Shown here one piece after another: positions 1 through 9,211 of a stretch of 64,000 nucleotides of DNA. Positions within the stretch are counted from its first letter, which is position 1; every line of letters starts with the position of its first letter. This DNA is from Bacillota bacterium (GTDB lineage Bacteria > Bacillota > Clostridia > Oscillospirales > Oscillospiraceae): NCBI GenBank assembly GCA_023402075.1, contig JAEXCS010000013.1, positions 1-64,000 on the forward strand, read 5' to 3'. Position numbers and translations under genes: made by a program. The notes beneath the pieces are model-generated. The model had not been told where the DNA came from. It was given only the letters and a program-made list of their open reading frames with translations, and ran no database searches.

Positions 1-15
1 TCAAGACTTCTTTTC

Positions 16-92
16 TGGTACGCCGTGAGGGATTCGAACCCCCGGCCTTCTGGTCCGTAGCCAGACGCTCTATCCAGCTGAGCTAACGGCGC
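16..92 (-). tRNA. tRNA-Arg(ACG)
   Basis: The minus strand folds as a full cloverleaf. The acceptor arm is GCGCCGT against ACGGCGT, with a G-U pair at 1-72. The D arm is followed by an anticodon stem TCTGG/CCAGA closing the loop CTACGGA, whose central triplet is ACG. The T arm contains GGTTCGAATCC. A 3' CCA is encoded at 18-16. The A at the first anticodon position is normally edited to inosine so that one tRNA reads CGU, CGC and CGA. It is divergent from the next gene. Confidence 0.95.
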
Positions 93-186
93 GTACCACT
101 GTTTTCAAACAGCTTAGTTATAATAGCACGGCCTTCTGTAAAATGCAAGCATTTTCTTCTAAATATTTTCACTTTTTTTCCTGGGC

Positions 187-215
187 TTGTAATGAGAAAA
201 TCAATATGCTATAAT
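187..215 (+). promoter_or_regulatory. Predicted sigma-70-type promoter of the DivIVA-like gene
   Basis: TTGTAA at 187-192 is followed after 17 nt by a perfect TATAAT at 210-215, preceded by TGC (extended -10). It leaves a leader of about 130 nt before the gene at 355. The remaining leader shows no clear hairpin or known riboswitch. Confidence 0.7.
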
Positions 216-354
216 TACCTAAATTTTCAAAGCCTGCGGACACCGGCTGGCTGCGTGGCGGCAGAGGCCTTTTGAGGGCGTTGCCCGCAGGAGACGGTAT
301 GGCCCGGAAGCTCTGGCAACGGCACAGGCGGAACGCGGAGAAGGAGCGGAGAAC

Positions 355-915
355 ATGGAGATAAAAAATTTCAGAAGCGTTACATTCGGTGGCTTTGACA
401 AAGAAGAAGTCATTCAATATGTGCAAAAGACCGCGCAGGAGAATGCGGACGAGCAGGAAGCGCTTCGCAAGGACAACAGCGCCCTGCGCGAGGAAAATGA
501 GGCACTGAAAAAGCAACTGGAAGTCTCCCTGCGGGAGCAGGCGGAAACAGCCCGGCGCGAAGGGACAGAGCTGCGGGAAAAAATTCGCAGTCTCACAGCC
601 GAGCTGGAGGAGCTGCGTCCTCAGGCCTTATCTTATCAGGAGGTCCGCTCGCAGGTGGGGGACATCGAGTGCCAGGCCCGGCGGCGGGCGGGAGAGCTGG
701 AGTCTGCCACCACCACACGGCTAAACGCGCTGGTAGGAGATATCCAAAGACAGTATCAGGACTTGGCCGGAGCGTTTGACGTTACCGCCGCGCAGGTTAC
801 CGCAGAGCTGCGGAAAATAGAGGTGAGTCTTTCTCAGCTTCCCCGGGCAATGGATCAAGCAGGAAAAGAAATCAGCGAACTGGTGTCTGCCGTTGGCGGC
901 GAGAAAAAAACCTGA
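355..915 (+). CDS. DivIVA-like coiled-coil protein
   Basis: This is a 186-residue soluble protein. The first ~25 residues (FRSVTFGGFDKEEVIQYV) match the pattern of the DivIVA/GpsB lipid-binding N-terminus: a short hydrophobic loop, then a GF(D)KEEV-type helix. Residues ~28-115 are almost wholly charged heptad-like sequence, so a long coiled coil is expected. No transmembrane segment is visible. DivIVA-family proteins bind curved membrane and organise division or wall growth; that role is inferred from the N-terminus only. The start is supported by AAGGAG-like purine sequence just upstream. The gene has its own promoter at 187 and terminator at 926, so it is a single-gene unit next to, but not in, the V-ATPase operon. 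Confidence 0.6.
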   Translation: MEIKNFRSVTFGGFDKEEVIQYVQKTAQENADEQEALRKDNSALREENEALKKQLEVSLREQAETARREGTELREKIRSLTAELEELRPQALSYQEVRSQVGDIECQARRRAGELESATTTRLNALVGDIQRQYQDLAGAFDVTAAQVTAELRKIEVSLSQLPRAMDQAGKEISELVSAVGGEKKT

Positions 916-925
916 TGTTCACAGG

Positions 926-960
926 CAGAGCACTTTCCTATGGGGGGTGCTCTGTTTTTT
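926..960 (+). terminator. Rho-independent terminator after the DivIVA-like gene
   Basis: CAGAGCAC at 926-933 pairs with GTGCTCTG at 947-954 and is followed by six T. It separates this gene from the V-ATPase operon. Confidence 0.85.
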
Positions 961-1103
961 CATACCTCTAAAAAATTTTATTGCAAACTGAAACTATTTA
1001 TTCTGATGGATATAGTAAATATATGTACGGATATTGCTGCTTTTTGCAGCGGTAAAGTACAAAAAAAACTTTGGCAAAGATGCAAGGTTAGGAAAAAATA
1101 GCC

Positions 1104-1132
1104 TTGCTTTACAAATTTGAATGCAATATAAT
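1104..1132 (+). promoter_or_regulatory. Predicted promoter of the V-ATPase operon
   Basis: TTGCTT at 1104-1109, then 17 nt, then a perfect TATAAT at 1127-1132. It lies 71 nt upstream of the first V-ATPase gene, in an AT-rich interval after the preceding terminator. No other promoter of this quality is seen before the operon. Confidence 0.65.
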
Positions 1133-1203
1133 AAACTAAAGTATTGTGTGGCGCCTGATTTTTAAAACAATACGAAGTCATTGGGAGAGAAGGTGATTAA
1201 GGA

Positions 1204-1518
1204 ATGTCACTGGAAGCCATTGAAACCGTCGTCAGGGCGGAAAATGAGAGCAAGGCACGCAAGGCCGCCGCTGAGCAGGAAGCGAAAGAGCGGATCGCTC
1301 AGGCAGAAAAGGATGGCCCCGCGCTTCTGGAGCGGATGCGTATCGCATCTGCGCAGGAAGGCAAGCGTCTGCTGCGAGAGGCGGAAGAACGCGCCGAAAA
1401 GCAATGCGCAGCAATTCGTGAAGATGCCGCAAAAGAATCCGAGGCCCTGATCAGAAAGGCGGAGAACCATATGGCCGCCGCAGCAGAGCGCATCGTTGGA
1501 AAGGTCGTGAAGCAGTAA
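1204..1518 (+). CDS. V-type ATPase stalk subunit H/G (NtpF-like)
   Basis: A 104-residue, almost entirely alpha-helical and charged protein, rich in Ala, Glu, Arg and Lys, with the look of a peripheral-stalk subunit that pairs with subunit E as a right-handed coiled coil. Low-complexity helices make it hard to identify on sequence alone. Its position as the first gene before subunit I in the order known from the Enterococcus hirae ntp operon (F-I-K-E-C-G-A-B-D) is the main support. The start follows AAGGTGATTAAGGA. It ends 1 nt before the subunit I gene, so translation is likely coupled. Confidence 0.8.
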   Translation: MSLEAIETVVRAENESKARKAAAEQEAKERIAQAEKDGPALLERMRIASAQEGKRLLREAEERAEKQCAAIREDAAKESEALIRKAENHMAAAAERIVGKVVKQ

Positions 1519-1519
1519 A

Positions 1520-3454
1520 ATGGCCATCGTAAAAATGAAAAAGCTCCGGGTGGTGGCCATGGCAGAGGAACGGGATGCGCTGCTGCGGGAGCTGCTGCGC
1601 TTGGGCTGCGTGGAAATCAGTGAGCCGGACGGCCAGATGGAGAACCTTGAATGGTCTGTACCGCTGGCCCGAAACGTATGCTCGCTGATAGAAACCAAAG
1701 GCTCCGTTGCCGACGTAACCACCGCGCTGGGCGCCATCCGACGGTATGCTGCCGTAAAGGATGGACTGTTTATCAAGAGAAAACCTGTTCAGGAGTCGGA
1801 ATTTCACAGCGCCGATTCTGCGGAGCAGGCCAAGGAAACCTGCGAAAAAATCAACGGGCTGCTGGCGCAGATGTACAACGTTCAATGTGATGAGGGGCGG
1901 GTTACGGCTCAGGCTGCTGCGCTGACGCCGTGGAAGAACTTGGACTTTCCCTTGGAAACAGCGGATACGGCCCATGCAATTTTTCGTATGCTGGTGTGTC
2001 CCGCCGCTGCGGATGTGGGGGCACTGCGGACAGAGCTTGGAAGCGAGGATTTAGCCGCAGAGCTGTATCCTGTGGACGCGGACAAGACACAACAGTATCT
2101 GTTCTTGATTTGTCACCGGACGGATGAGGCGGCGGCCATGGAAATTCTGCGGCGTGCTGGGTTCAGCGTGGTGACCTTCCCGGATTACATAGGGACTCCC
2201 GCTAAGAATCTGGAGAGCATCGCATGCTGCGTTCAGCAAGCGCAAGCCGAGCAGGAGCGCATCACAAATGAGCTTGCCGCCTGCGGTGGTGCACAGGATG
2301 CCCTGCGCCTTCATTCTGACCGCCTGAATACAGAGGCGGCGCGGGACGAGGATGCCCAGCGCATCCTCACGGATGGGACCATTGCCTTTTTTGAGGGCTG
2401 GGTCCCTGCGGAGGCGGAGGAAAAGCTTGCGGCTCTTCTGGAGAAGCGGGGCTGCGCGTGGGAGACTTTAGAACCCGGCGAGGAGGAGTACCCGGACGTT
2501 CCGGTGCAGCTGAAGAACAACTGGCTGACAAAACCGCTGAATATGGTGACGGATATGTACTCCCTTCCGGCGTATGGAAGTCTGGACCCCAACCCGCTAA
2601 TGGCGCCGTTTTTCATTTTGTTTTACGGCATCATGATGGCGGATATGGGCTACGGCCTTTTGATGCTGCTGGCCTCTTCGATTGTGCTGAAGAAGTACAG
2701 ACCCAAAGGGGGCATGGAGCATTTCTTCGGCCTGATGCGCTTATGCGGGGTCAGCGTGTTTGTCATGGGTGCGCTTACCGGCGGCTTCTTCGGAGACTTC
2801 TTGACCCAGCTTGTCGGGATTATCAGCCCGGGAACGGTGTTCACCCTTCCGTCTCTGTTTACCCCGCTGGATGACACGCTGATGATTCTGATTGGCTCTA
2901 TGTGTCTGGGCTTTGTTCAGATCAACGTGGGTATGGCCATCAGCTTTTACAAAAAGCTCAAGCGGGGACAGATGATGGATGCACTGTGGGAAGAAGTGAC
3001 ATGGTGGATCGTGTTTCTCGGCGGCGGGCTGGCCGCTCTGGGAGTGACCAAGCTGGTGCTGCTTGTCGGCGGCGTGATGGTGCTGGTTGGCTCCGGATGG
3101 AACGCTAAGGGTTTTGGTAAGGTGGGGGCCGTGTTCGGCTCGCTCTATAACCACGTCACAGGCTATTTCGGAGATATTTTGTCTTACTCCCGTTTGATGG
3201 CCCTGATGCTGGCGGGCAGCGTGATTGCGCAGGTGTTCAACACCTTGGGCGCCATCCCCGGCAACGTGGTGGTGTTTCTCATCATCTCTCTGGCGGGCAA
3301 CGCGCTGAACTTCGCACTGAACTTGCTGGGATGCTATGTCCACGATCTGAGACTTCAGTGTCTGGAGTATTTCAACAAGTTCTACGAGGACGGAGGCAAG
3401 CGGTTCCGGCCTTTGGAGATTAAAACCAAATATGTTGATATCGTAAAAGAATAA
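1520..3454 (+). CDS. ntpI: V-type ATPase membrane subunit I (a subunit)
   Basis: 644 residues in two halves. Residues ~1-340 are hydrophilic and form the cytosolic stator arm. Residues ~350-620 contain about seven or eight hydrophobic segments that make the ion half-channels beside the K-ring. The stretch GDILSYSRLMALMLAG holds Arg558, the expected partner of the K-ring glutamate during rotation. The MAPFFILFYGIMMADMGYG segment near residue 360 is also typical of the family. Length and order fit bacterial NtpI. It follows the H/G gene by 1 nt and precedes subunit K by 15 nt. Confidence 0.96.
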   Translation: MAIVKMKKLRVVAMAEERDALLRELLRLGCVEISEPDGQMENLEWSVPLARNVCSLIETKGSVADVTTALGAIRRYAAVKDGLFIKRKPVQESEFHSADSAEQAKETCEKINGLLAQMYNVQCDEGRVTAQAAALTPWKNLDFPLETADTAHAIFRMLVCPAAADVGALRTELGSEDLAAELYPVDADKTQQYLFLICHRTDEAAAMEILRRAGFSVVTFPDYIGTPAKNLESIACCVQQAQAEQERITNELAACGGAQDALRLHSDRLNTEAARDEDAQRILTDGTIAFFEGWVPAEAEEKLAALLEKRGCAWETLEPGEEEYPDVPVQLKNNWLTKPLNMVTDMYSLPAYGSLDPNPLMAPFFILFYGIMMADMGYGLLMLLASSIVLKKYRPKGGMEHFFGLMRLCGVSVFVMGALTGGFFGDFLTQLVGIISPGTVFTLPSLFTPLDDTLMILIGSMCLGFVQINVGMAISFYKKLKRGQMMDALWEEVTWWIVFLGGGLAALGVTKLVLLVGGVMVLVGSGWNAKGFGKVGAVFGSLYNHVTGYFGDILSYSRLMALMLAGSVIAQVFNTLGAIPGNVVVFLIISLAGNALNFALNLLGCYVHDLRLQCLEYFNKFYEDGGKRFRPLEIKTKYVDIVKE

Positions 3455-3469
3455 GGGAGGAAACTTACA

Positions 3470-3994
3470 ATGAATGATTTGGCACAGATGGTAGAACTCC
3501 AGCAGAGCCTGACCTTTTTGGGAAGCATCGGCGGTCTGGCTCTGGCACTGCTGGGCGCAGGTCTGGCGGCGGTTCTTTCGGGCATCGGCTCTGCAAAAGG
3601 CACCGGCATTGCCGGCGAGGCGGGCACCGGCCTGCTTTGTCAGGACCCCAGCAAGTTTGGTAAGGTTATGATTCTTCAGGTTATCCCCGGCACGCAGGGC
3701 CTGTACGGTCTGGTGGTGTGGTTCTTCGCTATTTTCCGCATGGGTCTGCTCAGCGGGGCACTTCCGGCCTTGACCGTGGCGCAGGGTATGCAGTATTTTG
3801 TGGCCTGCCTTCCCATGGCGCTGGGCGGACTGTTCTCCGCCATTGCGCAGGGCCGCGTGGCTGCCGGTTCTATTAATATTCTTGCCAAGAAGCCGGACGA
3901 CTGGTCCAAGGGCATGGTGCTGTGCATCACCGTGGAGTTCTACGCCATTTTGTCCTTGCTGGCTTCCATGCTCATGCTGATCAACATTAGCTGA
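3470..3994 (+). CDS. ntpK: V-type ATPase rotor subunit K (double-hairpin proteolipid, Na+-type)
   Basis: 174 residues with four membrane helices in two hairpins, as in V-type rather than F-type proteolipids. The two halves share G-S-A-K-G/A-Q-G-R-V type motifs. Residues that bind Na+ in E. hirae NtpK are present: Thr75 and Gln76 in PGTQGLYG, Gln127 in AIAQGRVAA, and Glu156 in VEFYAI. This predicts a Na+-coupled enzyme. The first hairpin has no ion-binding carboxylate, as is normal for this family. A GGGAGG ribosome-binding site precedes the ATG. Confidence 0.96.
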   Translation: MNDLAQMVELQQSLTFLGSIGGLALALLGAGLAAVLSGIGSAKGTGIAGEAGTGLLCQDPSKFGKVMILQVIPGTQGLYGLVVWFFAIFRMGLLSGALPALTVAQGMQYFVACLPMALGGLFSAIAQGRVAAGSINILAKKPDDWSKGMVLCITVEFYAILSLLASMLMLINIS

Positions 3995-4019
3995 TGGCCC
4001 CACAGAAAGGGGAGTCGAT

Positions 4020-4610
4020 ATGAACGGAATCGAAAAAATCACGGGCCGCATTGCCGATGAAGCGCAGCTGGAGATCGACCGCATACTCTTCGAGGCAAAG
4101 GACGAGGTTGAGAAGATCTCTGAAAAGTACCGCGTTCAAGCGGACCGTGAGGCGGCGGAGTCCGCTGCGAAAAATGAAAGAGCCGCTGCGGAGCGGGAGG
4201 AACGCCTGATCAGCGTTGCGCAGATGGAGGCCCGGAAGGACCTGCTGGCCGCGCGGCAGTCTCAAGTGGAGGCTGCTTTTGAACTGGCGCTGAAAACCCT
4301 TCGCGAGCTGCCGGATGATCAGTACATTGCCGTGGCTGCGGACCTGATGGTCCGTGCTGCCGGTCAGGGCGGGGGAGAAGTCGTCTTTTCTCCTGCAGAG
4401 CGGGAGAAAATCGGTCAGTCGGCGGTGGACGAAGCCAATCGGCGGCTGAACGGAAAGCTGACCCTCTCCGACGAAACAAGACCGCTGAAGGGCGGCTTCA
4501 TTTTGGTGGACGGCAGCGTGGAGGTCAACTGCACCTTTGACACGCTGGTGCGCCTGCAAAAGGGCGAGATGGCCGGCGAGGTCGCCGCAGTGCTGTTCCC
4601 GGAAGGGTAA
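4020..4610 (+). CDS. ntpE: V-type ATPase peripheral-stalk subunit E
   Basis: 196 residues: an N-terminal charged helix (about 1-95) expected to coil with the H/G subunit, then a mixed alpha/beta C-terminal head that holds the catalytic A3B3 ring. The C-terminal phrase GGFILVDGSVEVNCTFDTLV is characteristic of E subunits. It starts 25 nt after ntpK with an AAAGGGGAG ribosome-binding site. Confidence 0.93.
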   Translation: MNGIEKITGRIADEAQLEIDRILFEAKDEVEKISEKYRVQADREAAESAAKNERAAAEREERLISVAQMEARKDLLAARQSQVEAAFELALKTLRELPDDQYIAVAADLMVRAAGQGGGEVVFSPAEREKIGQSAVDEANRRLNGKLTLSDETRPLKGGFILVDGSVEVNCTFDTLVRLQKGEMAGEVAAVLFPEG

Positions 4611-4637
4611 CGAATCAACGAGCTGGGAGGAAGCGCC

Positions 4638-5633
4638 TTGTCAAATAAAATCAAGGACACCGATTATCTGGTGATATCCGCCCGCATCCGCGCCATGGAG
4701 ACGGGGCTGCTGACGGGCGAGAGAATGGAGCAAGTCCTCTCCGCCCGCAGCGACGAAGAAGTGGTGAAGCTCTTGCAGGAAAACGGGTATCCCGACATGA
4801 GTCTTGAGAGTCCGGAGGCCATGGACGCGGCGATTATTACCGCAAGGGAAGAGACTTTACGGGACTTGGGCGACAGTGCCCCGGACAAGAGATATCTGGA
4901 TATCTTTAAGCTGAAATACGATTACCACAACGCCAAGGCCATTTTGAAGGCGCAGGCACTGGGGACGAATCCGGATCACATGCTGACCGATCTGGGCCGG
5001 GTCCCGGCGGAGGAGCTGAAGGAAGCAATTTCCGGCGGCGAGGGCAGTCAGCTTCCGCCTTTGCTGGCCCTTGCCATTGCTGAGGGGAAGGCAGTTCTGG
5101 ACACTACCCGTGATCCCCAACTGGGGGACATGGTGCTGGATCGCTGGAGATACCGCGACGAGCTGGAGACGGCAAAGGAAACCGGAAGCGAGTTTCTTCT
5201 GGGCTATGTCCGCATTTCTATCGATGCAGCGAACCTCCGCGCACTGGTCCGGACCATCCGCATGGGCAAGACCGAAGCCTTTTTAGAAGGCGTGCTCTTT
5301 TCTGGCGGCTGTGTGGACGAGAGCGAGGTGCTGGAAGTTGCATGCGACTGCGGAGACAGCCTTGAGGCGCTGTACGCAGGTACGGAGCTGGAAGCCGCTG
5401 CAAAGGCCGGCTTCGACGCGCTGAAGGGTGGAGGACTGACCAAATTTGAAAAGCTGTGCGACGACGCGGTTTCCGGGTATCTCTCCGGCGCACAGATGGT
5501 GGCGTTTGGCGAAGCGCCGCTGATTGGCTATCTGGCCGCGCGGGAGACGGAGTATACAAATCTCCGAATTCTTCTAATGGGCCGGGCTGCGGGGCTGGAC
5601 CCGGAGATTATCCGGGCGCGGCTGCGGACGTAA
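4638..5633 (+). CDS. ntpC: V-type ATPase subunit C (central-stalk/V0 connector)
   Basis: 331 residues, the usual size for NtpC/subunit d. It is the funnel-shaped protein that links the central shaft to the K-ring. Typical phrases are YLVISARIRAMETGLL at the N-terminus and the repeated D/YHNAKAILKAQALG helix. The reading frame begins with TTG at 4638 behind GGGAGGAAG; no nearer ATG exists in frame before the conserved region, so TTG is the best start. Confidence 0.92.
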   Translation: MSNKIKDTDYLVISARIRAMETGLLTGERMEQVLSARSDEEVVKLLQENGYPDMSLESPEAMDAAIITAREETLRDLGDSAPDKRYLDIFKLKYDYHNAKAILKAQALGTNPDHMLTDLGRVPAEELKEAISGGEGSQLPPLLALAIAEGKAVLDTTRDPQLGDMVLDRWRYRDELETAKETGSEFLLGYVRISIDAANLRALVRTIRMGKTEAFLEGVLFSGGCVDESEVLEVACDCGDSLEALYAGTELEAAAKAGFDALKGGGLTKFEKLCDDAVSGYLSGAQMVAFGEAPLIGYLAARETEYTNLRILLMGRAAGLDPEIIRARLRT

Positions 5634-5646
5634 GGAGTGTGAAAAA

Positions 5647-5964
5647 ATGGCAACGACCTATCGCATCGCGGTGGTGGGGGATTGGGAGTCTGTGATGGGC
5701 TTTCGGGCCTTGGGACTGGATACCTATCCCATTTCCGCGCCGGAGGAGGCCCGCAAAAAGATTCACGAGCTGGCGAAAACCGACTGTGCGGTGATCTATC
5801 TGACGGAGCAGCTGGCGGCAAAGCTGCCGGATGTGCTGGACCGGTATAAGGACGAGCTGCGTCCCGCCGTCATCCTGATTCCCGGACGGGGCGGAAGCCT
5901 TGGTATCGGCAGGCGCAACATCCAGGACTCGATTGAAAGAGCGGTCGGCGCCGATATCCTGTGA
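5647..5964 (+). CDS. ntpG: V-type ATPase central-stalk subunit F
   Basis: 105 residues, Rossmann-like alternation of beta and alpha, with the family phrase IAVVGDWESVMGFRALGLD at the N-terminus and a C-terminal IPGRGGSLGIG. It binds subunit D on the central shaft; in E. hirae nomenclature this is NtpG. It lies 13 nt after ntpC, in the usual order. Confidence 0.93.
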   Translation: MATTYRIAVVGDWESVMGFRALGLDTYPISAPEEARKKIHELAKTDCAVIYLTEQLAAKLPDVLDRYKDELRPAVILIPGRGGSLGIGRRNIQDSIERAVGADIL

Positions 5965-6044
5965 CGCGGGGAAGGGGACGGTGCTTCATTATAAGTGCGT
6001 CCTCCGACCAGAGAGCGAATTTATCCTGAAAGAAGGTTGTCTGT

Positions 6045-7814
6045 TTGAGCGGTAAAGTTGTAAAAGTATCCGGACCGCTGGTGGTGGCCACGGGCCTGTC
6101 GGATGCCAATATGTCCGACGTGGTGCGTGTGGGGCCTCAGCGGTTGATTGGCGAAATTCTGACTATGACGGGCGATTCCGCGTCCATTCAGGTCTATGAG
6201 GAAACCTCCGGCCTAGGCCCCGGCGCGGAAGTGGTGACCACGGGCGCGCCCATGAGCGTGGAGCTGGGGCCCGGCATGATCGAGGGAATTTACGATGGAA
6301 TCCAGCGCCCGCTGGAGAAAATTGTGGAAAAGGTAGGCTCCAACATTACGCGCGGCATCGAGGTTCCCGCGTTGGATCATGACAAGAAGTGGGACTTTAC
6401 ACCTGTTGCGAATGTCGGAGATAAAGTATTTGGCGGCGATATTCTGGGCACTGTTCCGGAGACACCGGTGGTACTGCACAAGGTTATGGTGCCGCCGAAT
6501 GTCAGCGGCACGGTGAAGAAAATTGAAAGCGGCTCTTTCACCGTTTTGGAGACGGTGGCGGTGATTGAGACGGAGGATGGCAAGACAGTGGAGCTTGCCA
6601 TGGCGCAGAAGTGGCCCGTCCGTGTGGGTCGGCCTTACCGGCACAAGTATCCCCCCACCCGGCCCCTCAGCTCCGGCCAGCGGGTTATTGATACCCTGTT
6701 CCCCATCGCAAAGGGCGGCACCGCCGCCGTGCCGGGCCCCTTCGGCTCCGGTAAGACGGTGGTTCAGCATCAGCTGGCCAAATGGTCCGATGTGGACATC
6801 GTGGTTTACATCGGCTGCGGCGAGCGGGGCAACGAAATGACCGACGTGCTGCGAGAGTTCCCCGAGCTGAACGACCCGCGTACCGGGGAGTCTCTGATGA
6901 AGCGCACAGTGCTGATCGCCAATACCTCCGATATGCCCGTGGCAGCCCGTGAGGCGTCGGTTTACACCGGCATCACCATTGCGGAGTATTTCCGCGATAT
7001 GGGCTACGACGTGGCGGTTATCGCCGACTCCACCTCCCGCTGGGCCGAAGCGTTGCGCGAGATGTCCGGCCGTCTGGAGGAGATGCCCGGTGAAGAGGGG
7101 TATCCCGCGTATTTAAGCTCCCGTCTTGCCCAGTTCTACGAGCGGGCAGGCAGTGTGGAGTGCATCGGTTCCGACGAGCGCCGGGGCAGCCTGACCGCCG
7201 TGGGCGCGGTGTCGCCTCCGGGCGGCGATTTGTCCGAACCGGTGTCTCAGGCCACCATGCGAATTGTCAAGGTCTTCTGGGCACTGGATTCGTCTCTGGC
7301 CTATAAGCGCCATTTCCCGGCCATCAACTGGCTGAACTCCTACTCCCTGTATCTGGATTCCCTGAAGCCCTGGTTCGACGAGAATTTGGGCGAGGGTTTC
7401 ATGAAAGACCGGAGTCAAGCCATGAGCATTCTGCAAAGCGAAGCCAGCCTGAACGAAATTGTCCAGTTGGTGGGCAAGGACGCGCTTTCCCCCAACGACC
7501 AGTTGACGCTGGAAACGGCCCGTATGATTCGGGAGGACTTTTTGCAGCAGAATGCATTCACGGATATCGACGGCTATTCCAGCTACGACCGGCAGAAGAA
7601 GCTGCTATATGCTATTTTGCGGTATGACCAGCTCTGCCGCGAGGCAATTGCAGGCGGCGCGGATGCGGCGGATCTCTTCTCGATTCCTTCACGGGAAACC
7701 ATTGGCCGCGCCAAGAGCGTGCCTGCGGAGGAATACGAGGCGGCCTACGCCGCTATGGAAGAGGCCATGGCACAGGAGATCGCGGCAATTGCCGCGCAGG
7801 GAGGTGAAGACTGA
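6045..7814 (+). CDS. ntpA: V-type ATPase catalytic subunit A
   Basis: 589 residues. The Walker A loop GPFGSGKT is at 231-238. The bulge domain typical of A subunits lies between the N-terminal barrel and the nucleotide-binding domain (about 115-190). The Walker B region VAVIADSTSRWAEALRE and the arginine-rich C-terminal helical domain are present. It hydrolyses or makes ATP at the A-B interface. The TTG at 6045 is the chosen start, behind GAAAGAAGG; the conserved SGKVVKVSGPLV begins immediately. The stop overlaps the start of ntpB (TGATG). Confidence 0.97.
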   Translation: MSGKVVKVSGPLVVATGLSDANMSDVVRVGPQRLIGEILTMTGDSASIQVYEETSGLGPGAEVVTTGAPMSVELGPGMIEGIYDGIQRPLEKIVEKVGSNITRGIEVPALDHDKKWDFTPVANVGDKVFGGDILGTVPETPVVLHKVMVPPNVSGTVKKIESGSFTVLETVAVIETEDGKTVELAMAQKWPVRVGRPYRHKYPPTRPLSSGQRVIDTLFPIAKGGTAAVPGPFGSGKTVVQHQLAKWSDVDIVVYIGCGERGNEMTDVLREFPELNDPRTGESLMKRTVLIANTSDMPVAAREASVYTGITIAEYFRDMGYDVAVIADSTSRWAEALREMSGRLEEMPGEEGYPAYLSSRLAQFYERAGSVECIGSDERRGSLTAVGAVSPPGGDLSEPVSQATMRIVKVFWALDSSLAYKRHFPAINWLNSYSLYLDSLKPWFDENLGEGFMKDRSQAMSILQSEASLNEIVQLVGKDALSPNDQLTLETARMIREDFLQQNAFTDIDGYSSYDRQKKLLYAILRYDQLCREAIAGGADAADLFSIPSRETIGRAKSVPAEEYEAAYAAMEEAMAQEIAAIAAQGGED

Positions 7815-9199
7815 TGATTAAGGAATACCGCACCGTAGAACAGATCGTCAGCCCCCTGATGATGGTCCGGCAGGTTGAGGGCGTCACCTATGACGAGCTG
7901 GTGGAGGTAGAGCTGCAAAACGGCTCCGTCCGTCAGGGCAAGGTGCTGGAGGTCAACGGCGATACCGCCGTGGTTCAGCTTTTCGACTCCGCCGCAGGCA
8001 TCAATCTGGCGCAGTCCAAGGTGCGCTTTTTGGGCCACCCGCTGCGTTTGGGTGTTTCCGCCGATATGCTGGGTCGCGTGTTCAACGGCATGGGCGAGCC
8101 GATCGATGGCGGCCCTGCCATTTTGGCGGAGGAGTACCGCGATATCAACGGTCTACCTATGAACCCTGCCGCTCGGGACTACCCCAACGAATTTATTCAG
8201 ACCGGTGTGTCCACCATTGATGGATTGAACACGCTGGTTCGTGGGCAGAAGCTGCCCATTTTCTCCGGATCCGGCCTGCCCCACGCGAATCTGGCGGCGC
8301 AGATTGCCCGTCAGGCCAGAGTGCGGGGCGATGAAGCTTCCAACTTCGCAGTGGTGTTTGCCGCCATCGGTATTACCTTTGAGGAGTCGGAGTTCTTTGT
8401 CAGCGAATTTAAGCGCACCGGCGCCATTGACCGTACCGTGCTGTTTTCAAACCTTGCAAACGACCCCGCCGTGGAGCGCATCTCAACGCCCCGTATGGCC
8501 CTGACTGCCGCTGAGTATCTGGCCTTTGAAAAGGATATGCACGTGCTGGTTATCCTGACGGACATCACCAACTACGCCGAGGCGCTGCGCGAGGTTTCTG
8601 CCGCAAAGAAGGAGGTTCCCGGCCGCCGGGGCTTCCCCGGTTATCTGTATACCGACCTTGCCACCATGTACGAGCGGGCTGGCCGTCAGTTGGGGAAGAA
8701 GGGTTCCATCACGCTGATTCCCATTCTGACCATGCCCGAAGACGACAAGACCCACCCCATCCCGGACTTGACAGGCTACATCACCGAGGGGCAGATCATT
8801 CTGGCCCGGGAGCTGTACCGCAAGAACATTCATCCCCCCGTGGACGTGCTGCCCTCTTTGTCCCGTCTGAAGGACAAGGGTATCGGTGAGGGGAAGACCC
8901 GCGAGGATCATGCCAGCACTATGAACCAGCTCTTTGCCGCCTATTCCACCGGCAAGGACAACAAGGAGCTGATGAGCATCTTGGGCGAGGCTGCCCTAAC
9001 CCCCACGGATTTGCTGTACGCAAAGTTTGCGGACGAGTTTGAGCGGCGGTATGTGAATCAGGGCTATGATGAAAACCGCTCGATTGAGGAGACGCTGGAT
9101 TTGGGCTGGGAACTGCTGAGCATCCTGCCCAAGGGCGAGCTGAAGCGCATCAAGCCGGAACTGATTGAAAAATACTGGCCCAAAAAGGACGAACAGTAA
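7814..9199 (+). CDS. ntpB: V-type ATPase regulatory subunit B
   Basis: 461 residues. It has the B-subunit fold but lacks a P-loop: the equivalent segment reads PIFSGSGLPHANLAAQI. It supplies the conserved arginine and the non-catalytic half of the active site. Phrases such as VSTIDGLNTLVRGQKLPIF and YLYTDLATMYERAGR are diagnostic. It overlaps ntpA by one base at TGATG, which keeps A and B in equal amounts. Confidence 0.97.
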   Translation: MIKEYRTVEQIVSPLMMVRQVEGVTYDELVEVELQNGSVRQGKVLEVNGDTAVVQLFDSAAGINLAQSKVRFLGHPLRLGVSADMLGRVFNGMGEPIDGGPAILAEEYRDINGLPMNPAARDYPNEFIQTGVSTIDGLNTLVRGQKLPIFSGSGLPHANLAAQIARQARVRGDEASNFAVVFAAIGITFEESEFFVSEFKRTGAIDRTVLFSNLANDPAVERISTPRMALTAAEYLAFEKDMHVLVILTDITNYAEALREVSAAKKEVPGRRGFPGYLYTDLATMYERAGRQLGKKGSITLIPILTMPEDDKTHPIPDLTGYITEGQIILARELYRKNIHPPVDVLPSLSRLKDKGIGEGKTREDHASTMNQLFAAYSTGKDNKELMSILGEAALTPTDLLYAKFADEFERRYVNQGYDENRSIEETLDLGWELLSILPKGELKRIKPELIEKYWPKKDEQ

Positions 9200-9211
9200 G
9201 GAGGGGGGACC

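Noticed and set aside
2741..4084. 447-codon minus-strand frame across ntpI and ntpK
   Set aside because: It is antisense to two strongly supported V-ATPase genes and its His/Gln-rich protein has no family features; a shadow of GC-rich coding DNA.
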